From positions 248,001-312,000 of the forward strand of contig NZ_JAPEUL010000011.1 of assembly GCF_026113935.1 (NCBI RefSeq): a DNA stretch of 64,000 bases, read 5' to 3'. Both the position numbers and the translations under genes were made by a program. The notes under the pieces are model-generated. The model saw nothing but the letters and a program-made list of their open reading frames with translations. It was not told the DNA's origin and searched no databases. Of the stretch, positions 51,356 to 60,752 are shown one piece after another (the stretch's first letter is position 1; each line of letters starts with the position of its first letter). Origin of the DNA: Marinomonas rhodophyticola. GTDB lineage: Bacteria > Pseudomonadota > Gammaproteobacteria > Pseudomonadales > Marinomonadaceae.

Positions 51356-52770
51356 CTAACGATCTTTTATTGTGTCAAACGCCGCAATAGCCGCTAACCT
51401 TGCTGATTTATAATCAATGATAGGTATAGGGTAGTGGCAGCGTTTTCTTTGTTCAGGTTTAGGGTCATGAATGGATTTTGCGTCAAGTTTGGCGAGCCTC
51501 CGGAACAAAGCGTCGAATAAAATCTCCATTTTCATCGTAAGTTTGAGATTGTCTTGTGGGGTTGAAAACACGGAAATAAGGAGCGGCATCGCATCCGGTG
51601 GATGCGCTCCATTGCCATCCACCATTGTTTGCCGCGAACTCTCCATCAATGAGTTTACTCATGAAGTAAGCCTCGCCCTTGCGCCAATCGGCAAACATTA
51701 GTTTGGTAAAAAAGCTGGCAGTGATCATTCTTAAGCGGTTATGCATCCACCCCGTTTGGTTTAATTGACGCATGGCTGCATCAACAATAGGGAAGCCTGT
51801 TCTGCCTTCACACCATGCTTGAAATTCTTCTTCGTTCTCTCTCCATACCAGGGCATCTGTTTCTGGCTTGAATGGTCGATTCATGCAAAGAAAAGGAAAA
51901 TGGCTCATCAACTGGCGGTAAAAGTCACGCCATGCAAGCTCTTTTAGCCAGATACTTTCTTGCCAGCGTCTTCCTTCTTGGTTACAAATATAGAGAATGG
52001 CCTCTAAACATTGTCTTGGCCCTAAAGCACCTAAGGCAAGATAAGGTGATAATGTGCTGGTGGCGGGCTTCAATGGGATAATCTCTAGCAGTTTGGTAAT
52101 GGCGTTCTTTGTGATGACAGAACTGCCAAAGTTTTTGTTTTGCTGTGTCATGATCGGCTGGCCATAGATCGTCTCTAAATGGTTTTTCCCATGTCAAATT
52201 TAAGCTGGGCTCTGGCAGCGGCTCTGCTTGAGATTCAGGCATTGGCATCGGTGTGTTATCTTGTTGAGCAAGCAGACTTATCCATTTGTTGAAAAAGGGT
52301 GTGAAGACTTTAAATGGCGTACCTTGCTGACTCAGCACATCTTGCGGAACAATGATGTCAGTCGCTTGTACGTGAGTGTGAATCTGATGTTGCTGTAACT
52401 GTTCACACACTGCTAGATCGCGCTGCTGTTCGTGAATCGGTAAGTCGCGGTTAAACCAAAGATGTTTGATATTGTGGTTGAGACAGAAAGTGGTGATGGC
52501 TTCAGGGAGTTGGTCAAACGTGTCGGCATCAATAACATGCAACGGGATGCCTAGTGTTGCTAAGGTGTTAGCAAGAGACTTCATCAGCCCAGCGCGAAGG
52601 CCAGTTTTTGCGTCTGATTCGTTATGTTTCTCCCACTGTATTGGTGTAGGGGTTAGGATAACCGCTATGCCTTGCTCTGCCTTGCCCGCTTCGAGTGAGG
52701 CGAAATAGAGCGCAGGGTTATCCAGACAACGAAGATCGTTTCTTAACCAAACCAGATGTTCAATGTTCAT
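51356..52770 (-). CDS. phrB: Deoxyribodipyrimidine photolyase, frame broken near 52066 and 51497
   Basis: FAD-dependent light-driven repair of cyclobutane pyrimidine dimers. The N-terminal antenna domain starts LVWLRNDLRCLDNPAL. The FAD/DNA domain shows LSPYLALGALGPRQ near 240, then WLKELAWRDFYRQL, and the signature region GFPIVDAAMRQLNQTGWMHNRLRMITASF near 345-373. The segment AANNGGWQWSASTGCDAAPYFRVFNP is near 400. Three frames must be joined: one extra base near 52065-52067 (C run on the minus strand, before ATSTLSPYL) and one in GAGGCTC at 51494-51500 (before LAKLDAKSIHDP). The repaired protein is 470 aa, like E. coli PhrB (472). First gene transcribed after the two below it in the leftward light-type cluster. 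Confidence 0.9.
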
Positions 52771-52785
52771 TTTTCTGTGTTACCT

Positions 52786-53766
52786 TCAAACTGTATTACG
52801 AATACCAAGAGGCGATGGATAGGGGATAAAGTAGCTTTGTTGGTTTACATATTCACTGCCGTAATGCTTTAAGTAGTGACGAAGTAAAGTAACGGGAGTG
52901 GCAAGGTTAACTTCGCCGCGTCGGTATTGCTCAACCACATCTAAAATATCGTTGCGCACCGATACATCTACAGCGTGCTTTAAATACCCCACTAGATGCA
53001 TAAGAACATTGCAATGGTTTTTGCGTTCGGCTGGTTTTGATAGTGTGGTCATTAAAATGTCAAAATAAGCCGTTTTTAATTCATCAAAAGGTCTTGGGTC
53101 ATTACCTGAGAGCATGCGTCCAAGCTGACGATAAGTAGGTTGTGAGTGGGCCATGACCATGTATTTGTAACGACTGTGGAAGGCGATCAGGTCTTTCATC
53201 CGAGCATCAGCAGTCATGCTGTGACGAAAATCATGATGAGTGAAGACTCGCAGCAAAAAATTTTCACGCAGTGCGGGGTCATTTAAACGTCCGTCTTCTT
53301 CAATCGGTAGCAATGGATAGCGTTGTCTCAGTGCTTTGGTAAAAAGTCCGACACTTCTTTGCATGTGCGGGTGACCATTTTCCTGATAAACCTTGATTCG
53401 TTCCATGCCACAACTTGGTGACTTTTTCATCAAAATATAGCCGTCTAAATGGTCTAGTTTTTCTAGGTACTGGTTAGACGCCGCCATGAAAACATCAGAA
53501 ACATCTTGATCAGAATGTTTGCTGAAAACCATTCTTGGTGAGTTAGGATCGCCCTCTAGTCGTAGCGTTGGGCGAGGTGTACCGAAGCCGGCCGCCACTT
53601 CAGGACAAAATTTCTGGTAGTCAAAATATTGGCTGAGTATGTTGTCACAATAGTCTGAATGACTATGGCCACCATTAAAGCGAACATTGTCTCCGAGTAG
53701 GCAAGAGCTGATTCCAACTGGGATTTTATGGGGCAATTGATCCGGTGACGGTTGCGAGTGCGTCAT
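52786..53766 (-). CDS. DUF523 and DUF1722 fusion protein (YbgA-like)
   Basis: A 326-residue two-domain protein. The N-terminal DUF523 spans about residues 15-160, with VGISSCLLGDNVRFNGG, then FCPEVAAGFGTPRP and LMKKSPSCGMER, conserved cysteines that could bind metal. The C-terminal DUF1722 spans about 195-312, with HSRYKYMVMAHSQPTYRQLG near 210. E. coli ybgA encodes the DUF1722 part and lies next to phr, the same neighbourhood as here. The ATG at 53766 follows GGAGG; a longer frame overlapping the upstream gene is rejected. Function unknown, though co-regulation with photolyase is recurrent. Confidence 0.85.
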   Translation of the reverse strand: MTHSQPSPDQLPHKIPVGISSCLLGDNVRFNGGHSHSDYCDNILSQYFDYQKFCPEVAAGFGTPRPTLRLEGDPNSPRMVFSKHSDQDVSDVFMAASNQYLEKLDHLDGYILMKKSPSCGMERIKVYQENGHPHMQRSVGLFTKALRQRYPLLPIEEDGRLNDPALRENFLLRVFTHHDFRHSMTADARMKDLIAFHSRYKYMVMAHSQPTYRQLGRMLSGNDPRPFDELKTAYFDILMTTLSKPAERKNHCNVLMHLVGYLKHAVDVSVRNDILDVVEQYRRGEVNLATPVTLLRHYLKHYGSEYVNQQSYFIPYPSPLGIRNTV

Positions 53767-53788
53767 AGTTGAATCCTCCAATATTCTT

Positions 53789-54799
53789 CTATTTTGGGTC
53801 TTTAATGTATTGAATAAGTGAGAGCGCGCTGAGTAATGCGCCTTCTGCGTCGCCTTGACATAGCCAATCACCAACCAATCCAACGTTGTTTTCTGCTGAC
53901 CAAGCAAAGGCGTTATTGCCTTTATTTTCGGTAAATCGACTGAAGAACCAACGATGTGGCTCACCGTGTTTTAGTACTCTGTGTTCGGTTATGTCTGCAA
54001 AGGCTTGCAGAAGTGTCTGGGTGACCCATTCTTTATCATGATCAAGGTGCTGTTTAGTCCAATCTGGATGAGTTTGAATGACCCAACGATCTATTTTTTC
54101 ACTGTGACGCATGGGTTTGTAATTGTCTTTAATCATGCGTTTGATTAGTGAATTTTTCGGTTCAATAAGCGCATTTAGATCACATGTGTCTGTTTCTAAC
54201 CACATTGCCCATTGTGATTGATAAGAAGCGCTTGCTTGATTTGCTCTAAGTAGGAGTACCGCCAATTCGCTGTGAGTGGCTAATATTGAGGCCGCTTGCG
54301 GTGCTGGTGCTGCGATAATAATGGTTTTCGCTATCACAATGGGTTGGTACTTATCGTCTCTTAGTTGCCAGTGTGGTTGCTGGTTTTTTTCTGTTATTTG
54401 CTCTAAGTGTTGGATACGAGTATTTGTGATGAAATGTGTGTTACCTAGCAAATGACGTGTAATAGCGCTCATTTTGGGAACACCCACAAAGGCTTGAGTA
54501 TCCGCTTTATTGAGTTGTTTCCATGGCGCAGCGACATGCTCTTTAGTCAGTTGTTTGAAGAGTTCAATCACTTCGGGCTGCTTAGCAACAACGTAAGGCG
54601 TACCAAGATCGCAGCTATGATCATCGTCTATTCTTTTGCTGCTTGCCCGACCGCCACTGCCGCGGCTCTTATCAATGACACATACCGTTTTGCCAGACTG
54701 GGATAGCAAATGCGCACATAAGCTGCCAGCAAGGCCTGCACCAATAATGGCAATATCAAACGTTGGAGTGTGAACTTGACCGGTAGATAATGTGTTCAT
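53789..54799 (-). CDS. FAD-dependent oxidoreductase, renalase/amine-oxidase-like
   Basis: A 336-residue flavoprotein. The FAD-binding Rossmann motif IAIIGAGLAGSLCAHLLSQSG lies at residues 15-35. The second ADP-ribose motif DKSRGSGGRASSKR, near 42, is typical of renalase-like NAD/FAD oxidoreductases. The C-terminal VGLVGDWLCQGDAEGALLSAL contains the flavin-contacting GD. Start ATG 54799 chosen because an upstream frame would run through the operator. First gene of the leftward cluster FAD oxidoreductase, DUF523/1722, photolyase. Substrate unknown. Confidence 0.85.
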   Translation of the reverse strand: MNTLSTGQVHTPTFDIAIIGAGLAGSLCAHLLSQSGKTVCVIDKSRGSGGRASSKRIDDDHSCDLGTPYVVAKQPEVIELFKQLTKEHVAAPWKQLNKADTQAFVGVPKMSAITRHLLGNTHFITNTRIQHLEQITEKNQQPHWQLRDDKYQPIVIAKTIIIAAPAPQAASILATHSELAVLLLRANQASASYQSQWAMWLETDTCDLNALIEPKNSLIKRMIKDNYKPMRHSEKIDRWVIQTHPDWTKQHLDHDKEWVTQTLLQAFADITEHRVLKHGEPHRWFFSRFTENKGNNAFAWSAENNVGLVGDWLCQGDAEGALLSALSLIQYIKDPK

Positions 54800-54821
54800 T
54801 TCGTTTTTTCCCAGTGTCCAT

Positions 54822-54891
54822 GTTGCTTTTCTTATACAATATAGAAAACTGTATAAGAAAAGCAACTGGATTGTACAAAAAAATTTGTATA
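54822..54891. promoter_or_regulatory. Divergent operator/promoter: 17-bp perfect inverted repeat plus TGTATA-type repeats
   Basis: GTTGCTTTTCTTATACA (54822-54838) and its exact reverse complement (54850-54866) flank an 11-base spacer. Further TGTACA (54872-54877) and TGTATA (54886-54891) elements follow. On the minus strand, TTGCTT (54860-54865) and TATATT (54838-54843) give a 16-base spaced -35/-10 leading into the oxidoreductase gene, with the repeats overlapping the spacer. TGTACA-like elements are known operators of CarH/LitR-type MerR proteins, and such a protein is encoded divergently here. Confidence 0.65.
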
Positions 54892-54954
54892 GTTTTATTG
54901 GCGTCGTTTTTGGTGGTTATAGAAGTTTAGGTCACAATAGGTGAATTGCCTTAT

Positions 54955-55911
54955 ATGAGTGATGATTTGTTGGAAAAATGTATGAGTCGATCGAATCAAG
55001 CGGTAAAAACACACGGTGAAGCCTCCCAAGAGGTTTTAGATGAATCTGCGTTATCGAGTGGTTCAGGGTATTTTCCTATTCGAGATTTATCCTTAAAAAC
55101 GGGGGTGAACTCTGTCACGCTTAGGGCTTGGGAGCGGCGTTATGGTTTGTTAAAGCCGAAGCGTACAGCAAAAGGGCATAGACTTTATGACCAGACTGAT
55201 GTGTTGCGTGTAGAGGGTATATTGCGCTGGGTTCAGCAGGGTGTTGCTGTCAGTAAGGTAAGAGCTTTATTAGAACAAGGCGCTGCATTCGATGGCGTCT
55301 TACCTTCCAGTGAATGGTTGGAGTGGCAAGAGTCTTTAATCCATGCCGCAAAAATGTTTCAGGCTGATAAGATCGAACAGATGTACCAGCAAATTTTTTC
55401 TCAATATCCTGCTGAAATTGCGATACGAGATTGGTTGTTACCGAGCTTTGAGCAGTTAGGGAAAGGGGCGTTTTTAGCGTTTTCTGAATCGGTCATATTG
55501 TCATGCCTAATGACGCGACAAAGTCATTTTAACGTTCAGAAAAAGAGCTTACCTAAGATGCTAATAACTGGTCTGTCGTCTCAGCGTATCTTATGGTGCT
55601 ATATGTCAGCGGCTATCTTACTTGATAAGGGGGTGTCGTGTCGTGTGGTGCCAAATATACAACACAGTCAAGATTGGTCTAGCCTTGTTGAGGCAATAAA
55701 TCCAAGGTCTGTATTAGTCTTTTGTGAAAATGAATTTGCTAATAAAGTGACTGACTTTATACAGCAAATACAGCAATGGCGACGGCCTGTTGGTGTCATA
55801 AGTCCAAGCTTTTGGTTAGCGACTCGTGAAGTTGCTATGCCTGAGGTTGCGCAAGTAAATGTTTATTCTGAGCTTTTAGAGGGCGTAGTGGATTTCTTGG
55901 GTAAAGTGTGA
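54955..55911 (+). CDS. MerR-family regulator, LitR/CarH/BluR-like without B12 motif
   Basis: A 318-residue protein. An unusual Ser-rich N-terminal extension covers residues 1-37. The MerR helix-turn-helix (about 39-107) reads IRDLSLKTGVNSVTLRAWERRYGLLKPKRT, with GHRLYDQTDVLRV. The C-terminal part (about 125-318) has the size and order of the helical plus cobalamin-binding domains of CarH/LitR proteins. However, no ExxH or DxHxxG B12-ligand motif is seen. BluR of E. coli is similarly B12-free and answers a blue-light partner. ATG 54955 is used because AGGTGA precedes it. Divergent from the photolyase cluster, which it probably represses. Confidence 0.8.
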   Translation: MSDDLLEKCMSRSNQAVKTHGEASQEVLDESALSSGSGYFPIRDLSLKTGVNSVTLRAWERRYGLLKPKRTAKGHRLYDQTDVLRVEGILRWVQQGVAVSKVRALLEQGAAFDGVLPSSEWLEWQESLIHAAKMFQADKIEQMYQQIFSQYPAEIAIRDWLLPSFEQLGKGAFLAFSESVILSCLMTRQSHFNVQKKSLPKMLITGLSSQRILWCYMSAAILLDKGVSCRVVPNIQHSQDWSSLVEAINPRSVLVFCENEFANKVTDFIQQIQQWRRPVGVISPSFWLATREVAMPEVAQVNVYSELLEGVVDFLGKV

Positions 55912-56009
55912 CATTGAAAGTAAAAAGCTATTAGATAAATATCTATAATATATTTTTCTTATATTAAGCCTTCCCTTAGTCTCTATAGTAAATCAACAGG
56001 AGACTCAAC

Positions 56010-56249
56010 ATGGCTAAAACAATGACTTTTGCGGTAATGCACTTTTCGATAGCGTTTTCGGTCGCGTACCTTATAACTGGCAGTTTGTTGGTTGGCGGCT
56101 TGGTGGCGATAGTGGAACCCGCTATTAATACGGTCGCGTTTTATTTTCATGAAACTATTTGGAATAAAATTCAACAGACCAATGTGGCTTCTGAGTTGAG
56201 CAACACTATTCAGGCTGCAGGGGAAAATTACGCCCTAAGATCGATGTGA
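56010..56249 (+). CDS. DUF2061 small membrane protein
   Basis: A 79-residue protein with two hydrophobic segments. The family pattern is TMTFAVMHFSIAFSVAYLITGSLLVGGLVAIVEPAINTVAFYFHETIW, with a conserved His in the first segment and HE before W at its end. The ATG at 56010 has CAGGAG upstream. Located after the MerR gene in its own transcript and ending at a hairpin. Function unknown. Confidence 0.8.
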   Translation: MAKTMTFAVMHFSIAFSVAYLITGSLLVGGLVAIVEPAINTVAFYFHETIWNKIQQTNVASELSNTIQAAGENYALRSM

Positions 56250-56265
56250 TTTTTTACAGACGTTA

Positions 56266-56302
56266 AAAATGCCCCACCAGAGTAATGTTCCGGTGGGGGC
56301 GT
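56266..56302. terminator. Hairpin between convergent genes
   Basis: GCCCCACC and GGTGGGGGC arms with a loop of about a dozen bases. T-run is weak, so termination is probable but not certain. Confidence 0.55.
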
Positions 56303-56312
56303 GTTCATTAAA

Positions 56313-57671
56313 TCATTTGATAGGATTTAATAAGAAGTACAATACTACAGCAACCGCGATCGGAGCTGTGAACTTCATCGAAAAGTTCCACAACTTGTAG
56401 ATCGTATCTGAGGTTTCTAGCTCATCTTTTGCAAACTTATCTTTCACTATCCAGCCAGCAAACAATGCAATCAAAATACCACCTAGTGGCAACATAATGT
56501 TGGCAGTAATGTAATCTAAGAAATCGAATGTGTTTTTGCCGAAGAAAGTAACGTCAGCCATAAAGTTAAACGAACCTAGGCAGGCAATCCCCAATCCCCA
56601 AACAATCACGCCTAAACCAATAGAAGCGGTAACTCGCTTCATTTTCAAGCGTTCTACCAAAAAGGCAACAGTTGGCTCTAGTAAAGAAATCGCGGATGTC
56701 CATGCAGCAACACCGACTAACACGAAAAACAGAGTGCCAAACAACTGGCCAAAAGGCATTTGACCAAAAGCTACAGGCAGTGAAATAAACATCAAGCCTG
56801 GGCCTGCGGCTGGATCCATACCGTTTGAGAAGATAATCGGGAATATAGCAAGACCAGCCACTAGAGCCACTAGAGTATCCAGTGCACCAATAGTCAAAAC
56901 TGTTTTACCGATAGAGGCTTTTTTGGTCATATAAGAACCATAAGCCATAATGGTTCCCATGCCAAGAGATAGGGTGAAGAAAGAATGACCCAAAGCAATT
57001 AGCGCTGCGTTCCATGTGAGTTTGCTAAAGTCAAAATGAAACATAAAGTTCCAGCCTTGAGCAAAACCGCCAGTCGTCATTGCATAACCAAGTAAGATGA
57101 TTAGTAAAACAAATAACGCTGGCATCATAATGCGAGTAGCGGTTTCAATCCCTTTATTAATACCTGCTGCAACGACAACGACGGTCATGATGCTAAATAA
57201 GGTATGCCAACCTAGAAGAGTGGCAGGGTCTGCAAGAAGAGCACCAAAGGCAGTTCCTGCCTCATCAGATGAAATGCCACTCATTTCGCCTGTTAGCATG
57301 ACTTTTATGTAGTGAAGTACCCAGCCACCAACCACAGAGTAGAAAGAAAAAATTAGAACGCCAGACAGCATTCCCATGACACCAATTAGGCCCCATTTTT
57401 TAGTACTGTCAGATTCTTCTGCTACGTCACTTAATGCATTTATTGGATTTTTACGAGCACGTCGTCCAATAAATACTTCGGCCATCATTATCGGGATACC
57501 AACCAGTAAGATACAAGTTAGATACACAAGAACGAAGGCGCCACCACCATTCTCGCCGGTAATGTAAGGGAATTTCCAAATGTTACCCAAACCGACAGCA
57601 GAACCTGTAGCTGCCAAAATAAAGATCCATCGGCTCGCCCACGAGTCCTGGATTGATGTTTTATTTGTCAT
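56313..57671 (-). CDS. Sodium-dependent transporter, NSS family
   Basis: A 452-residue membrane protein of the neurotransmitter:sodium symporter family. WASRWIFILAATGSAVGLGNIWKFPYITGENGGGAFVLVYL at residues 10-50 contains the Na+ site region of helix 1. The helix 6 segment ALIALGHSFFTLSLGMGTIMAYGSYM lies near 225-250. About 11 membrane helices fit the short bacterial subgroup. Substrate is probably an amino acid or small amine, not predictable. Divergent from the ectoine operon; no sign it belongs to it. Confidence 0.9.
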   Translation of the reverse strand: MTNKTSIQDSWASRWIFILAATGSAVGLGNIWKFPYITGENGGGAFVLVYLTCILLVGIPIMMAEVFIGRRARKNPINALSDVAEESDSTKKWGLIGVMGMLSGVLIFSFYSVVGGWVLHYIKVMLTGEMSGISSDEAGTAFGALLADPATLLGWHTLFSIMTVVVVAAGINKGIETATRIMMPALFVLLIILLGYAMTTGGFAQGWNFMFHFDFSKLTWNAALIALGHSFFTLSLGMGTIMAYGSYMTKKASIGKTVLTIGALDTLVALVAGLAIFPIIFSNGMDPAAGPGLMFISLPVAFGQMPFGQLFGTLFFVLVGVAAWTSAISLLEPTVAFLVERLKMKRVTASIGLGVIVWGLGIACLGSFNFMADVTFFGKNTFDFLDYITANIMLPLGGILIALFAGWIVKDKFAKDELETSDTIYKLWNFSMKFTAPIAVAVVLYFLLNPIK

Positions 57672-57952
57672 AATTATCTCTAAATGGTTGAAAGCAAAAA
57701 CATAAACAGCGATCAGAGTTGGTTTTTTGACCCATACCTATGCTTCCTATTTTGCCAGCACGAAATATTGCTGGTAAGCAAAACTCTGAGTAGGGGCGGG
57801 ATTTTCCGAATTTCGATAGGGATATGCAACTAAAAATGTTTTTTTGTGGCGTTTTCTATCATTTTGCTTGTTCCTTACCTTTTAAAATGAATTATCAATC
57901 AATAAGGTTACGCATGTAATAGTTAGTTCTCTAAATAAATATCTGGACATAT

Positions 57953-57986
57953 ATTTGATTTCATGTAGAATGATTAGACATCAAAT
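57953..57986. promoter_or_regulatory. Inverted repeat in the ectA upstream region
   Basis: Within the 430-base spacer between the NSS gene and ectA, ATTTGAT (57953-57959) and ATCAAAT (57980-57986) form perfect arms 20 bases apart. Spacing is about right for a dimeric regulator. The rest of the spacer is AT-rich with no confident promoter; TTATAA appears twice close to the ectA start. No regulator is assigned. Confidence 0.3.
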
Positions 57987-58100
57987 TAAATTGTTTTAAA
58001 TATCAGTTTATTGACGTTAAGCCTCTTTATTTAGGCGGTTACGATGTTTGGTAACGGTCCGGCTTATAAGTTTAACTGGTTATAAATACTTTGTTTTCTA

Positions 58101-58622
58101 ATGGATATAATTATGAATTCAGAAAGAATTGTGTTTACTAAACCCAGTGCGATAGATGGTATGGCTGTTAATCAGTTGGTGGCAGCCTGTCCACCACTGG
58201 ATACAAACTCGGTGTACTGTAACTTGCTACAAGCAAGCCATTTCAACGAAACCTCGGTTGTTGCTAGTGTGGAGGGTGGAAGTATGTTGGGATTTGTCTC
58301 TGGTTATATTATCCCCAATCAGCTAGACACTTTGTTTATCTGGCAAGTAGCGGTTAGTGAGAAGGCGCGTGGGCAAGGTTTAGCGAAAAAAATGCTTTTA
58401 TCACTACTGGAAAGAACAGCATGTGCAGGTGTGCGTTACATTGAAACTAGTATTACAGCATCAAATGAAGGTTCATGGGCTTTGTTCCGACGACTGGCAG
58501 ACCAGTTAGAAGCGGCTTTAGAAGAATCTGTAATGTTTGATAAGAAAGATCATTTTAAAGGATTACACGATACCGAACATTTAGTCAGGATCGGTCCTTT
58601 TTTCAAGAAATCAGAGATCTGA
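58101..58622 (+). CDS. ectA: Diaminobutyrate acetyltransferase
   Basis: First ectoine-synthesis acetylation step, making N-gamma-acetyl-diaminobutyrate. A 173-residue GNAT protein with the EctA N-terminal block FTKPSAIDGMAVNQLVAACPPLDTNSVYCNLL and GFVSGYIIP near residue 70. The acetyl-CoA loop is RGQGLAKKML near 106, and ITASNEGSWALFRRLA near 132 is family-specific. An internal ATG at 58113, four codons later, is an alternative start. Start of ectABCD-ask, the osmotically induced compatible-solute operon; 117 bases separate it from ectB. Confidence 0.94.
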   Translation: MDIIMNSERIVFTKPSAIDGMAVNQLVAACPPLDTNSVYCNLLQASHFNETSVVASVEGGSMLGFVSGYIIPNQLDTLFIWQVAVSEKARGQGLAKKMLLSLLERTACAGVRYIETSITASNEGSWALFRRLADQLEAALEESVMFDKKDHFKGLHDTEHLVRIGPFFKKSEI

Positions 58623-58739
58623 TGGATTTATCAGGAGATAAGTTAGAAATGCGATGAGTCCTAAAGTGTCGTTCTCAGTTTTTGCTTTCTAACATATTGC
58701 TCAAAACAACAGTTTATTCACTTAAAGGATGATGAAAAT

Positions 58740-60054
58740 ATGAAAATTTTTGACGAAATCGAATCAGAAGTACAGTCTTATGCCCGCTCTTTCCCACGCG
58801 TTTTTCACCGTGCACAAGGAGGCTCACTTGTTTGACCAAGAAGGTAATAAGTACCTAGATTTCTTGGCGGGCGCAGGTACTTTAAACTACGGCCACAACA
58901 ATCCAGTGTTTAAAGAAAAATTGGTGGAATACATTCTAGAGGATGGAATTACACATGGTCTAGATATGCATACGAAAGCCAAAGGTGAATTCCTTGAAGT
59001 ATTCAAAAAGCACATTCTTGAGCCTCGTGGTCTTGAGTATATGGTGCAGTTTACTGGACCAACGGGTACTAACGCCGTAGAAGCAGCGCTGAAATTGGCA
59101 CGTAATGTCACTGGTCGTGAAAATATCATCAGTTTTACCAATGGTTTCCACGGTTGCAGTTTAGGGGCTTTATCCGTAACGGGTAATTCTCATCATCGTG
59201 GTGCTGCAGGTACTAGCCTTGGTGCTGGCGTTTCTACCGTACCCTTTGATGGTTATTTAGGTGATGGTATTGAAACTACTGAGTATCTTGACAAGGTTCT
59301 ATCTGATTCTAGTAGTGGTGTTGATACGCCTGCTGCCGTGATTGTTGAAACGGTACAGGGCGAAGGTGGTATTAATGCCGCAAGCTTTGGTTGGTTGCAG
59401 AATCTAGAAGCCGTTTGTAAAAAGCACGGTGTTCTTCTAATCGTTGATGATATCCAAGCGGGTTGTGGTCGTACTGGTACCTTCTTCAGTTTTGAAGACG
59501 CTGGCATTAAGCCGGATATCGTTACTATGTCGAAATCACTAAGTGGTTATGGCTTGCCGTTCGCAGTTGTTCTTATGCGTCCTGAGTTGGATGAGTGGAA
59601 GCCCGGTGAGCATAACGGTACATTCCGTGGTAATAATCTTGCCTTTGTTACGGCTAAAGTAGCCATTGAGACTTACTGGAAAGATGATGCGTTTGAAAAA
59701 GAGATTAAGCGTAAAGGTGAGTACATTCATGAGCGTACACAAGCGATCGTCAATGAATTTGGTGAGGGTAACTTCACTCTTCAAGGTCGAGGCATGATGC
59801 GAGGCATTAACTGCGTGAGTGGTGAGTTGGCTGGCAAGATTACTAAAAAATGCTTCCAGAATGGTCTGATGATCGAAACATCTGGCGCTGATGATCAAGT
59901 CGTTAAATTCCTTTGTCCGCTTATTATTAGTGATGAAGATCTAAAACAAGGTATTGATATTTTAGAGAATGCCATTCGTGATGTGTGTGCTAAAGAAGAC
60001 GATATGCCTGAGGCAAAAAGTTATTTTGATGAGAACTATGATATCGCTGTCTAG
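58740..60054 (+). CDS. ectB: Diaminobutyrate-2-oxoglutarate transaminase, frame broken near 58822
   Basis: PLP enzyme converting aspartate semialdehyde to 2,4-diaminobutyrate. The ATG at 58740, after AAGGAT, encodes the typical [22 protein letters not shown]. The frame stops after QGGSLV; the family's [26 protein letters not shown] continues one base later. Removing one G from GAGGCTC (58819-58825) repairs it and gives 437 aa. Later motifs include [19 protein letters not shown] near 100 and [14 protein letters not shown] near 240. The PLP lysine is in [12 protein letters not shown] near 263. Without repair the operon would be non-functional. Confidence 0.94.
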
Positions 60055-60065
60055 TCTCTCTTATA

Positions 60066-60101
60066 CAAAGCCGCCTTCTTATTTTGAGGGCGGTCTTTTG
60101 T
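60066..60101 (+). terminator. Weak intra-operon hairpin after ectB
   Basis: CCGCC and GGCGG arms around a loop of about 14 bases, followed by TCTTTT. May attenuate rather than end transcription, since ectC continues on the same strand. Confidence 0.4.
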
Positions 60102-60204
60102 GTCGAACACTTGAGTGAAGTAAATAGTAAGTCAAAAACCTCAAGTTTCTTTCGGTAACGCTTTACCGACAATGAAGCGATCTTCGGATCATAAGGAGAA
60201 AAGA

Positions 60205-60594
60205 ATGTTTGCACGTGATTTAGCTGAATGTGAAAAAACCGAACGCCGTGTTGTGTCTCCAGACGGAAATTGGGAAAGCACTCGTCTTTTATTGAAAGAA
60301 GACAATATGGGCTTCTCTTTCCACATTACGACTATTTATGAAGGTAAGGATTTTGATATGCACTATCAAAATCACCTTGAATCTGTGTATTGCATTTCTG
60401 GCGAAGGTGAAGTGGAAAGTCGCGAGACGGGTCAAAAGCATCATATTAAGCCAGGTGTTGTTTATGTGCTAGATAAACACGACGCACACACCTTACGAGC
60501 GTTTAAAGAATTGAAATTGGCTTGTGTCTTCAATCCGCCTATTACTGGCAAAGAAGTACATAACTCCGAAGGCGCTTACGAGCTGTTGGATTAA
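60205..60594 (+). CDS. ectC: Ectoine synthase
   Basis: Cyclises N-gamma-acetyl-diaminobutyrate to ectoine. The 129-residue cupin has the EctC N-terminus [16 protein letters not shown]. The metal-binding cupin residues are in [19 protein letters not shown] (around residues 53-71) and KHDAHTLRA near 93. An ATG at 60172 upstream in frame is rejected because AAGGAG precedes 60205 and the family starts there. Ribosome site strong. Third gene of the operon. Confidence 0.95.
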   Translation: MFARDLAECEKTERRVVSPDGNWESTRLLLKEDNMGFSFHITTIYEGKDFDMHYQNHLESVYCISGEGEVESRETGQKHHIKPGVVYVLDKHDAHTLRAFKELKLACVFNPPITGKEVHNSEGAYELLD

Positions 60595-60650
60595 GAATAC
60601 ATATAAAATCAATTCGTTAATATTGAAGGAGTAGATGAGGGGGTACGATA

Positions 60651-60752
60651 ATGTCCGCGTCGGCATCAGCTTTAGCAAGAAATGTTTTTTATGATACGAA
60701 GCTTTTGGAACAAGAGCTTTCAAGTAAAAAAATTCTAGTGAAGAGTGGGTGA
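60651..60752 (+). CDS. Candidate 33-aa leader ORF coupled to ectD
   Basis: ATG at 60651 with AGGGGG about seven bases upstream starts a 33-codon frame (MSASASALARNV...LVKSG). Its TGA overlaps the ectD GTG start as GTGA. No family is known. The overlap suggests translational coupling, which would let the weak GTG of ectD be served by a well placed ribosome site. It may also be chance in a spacer of about 155 bases. Confidence 0.35.
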   Translation: MSASASALARNVFYDTKLLEQELSSKKILVKSG

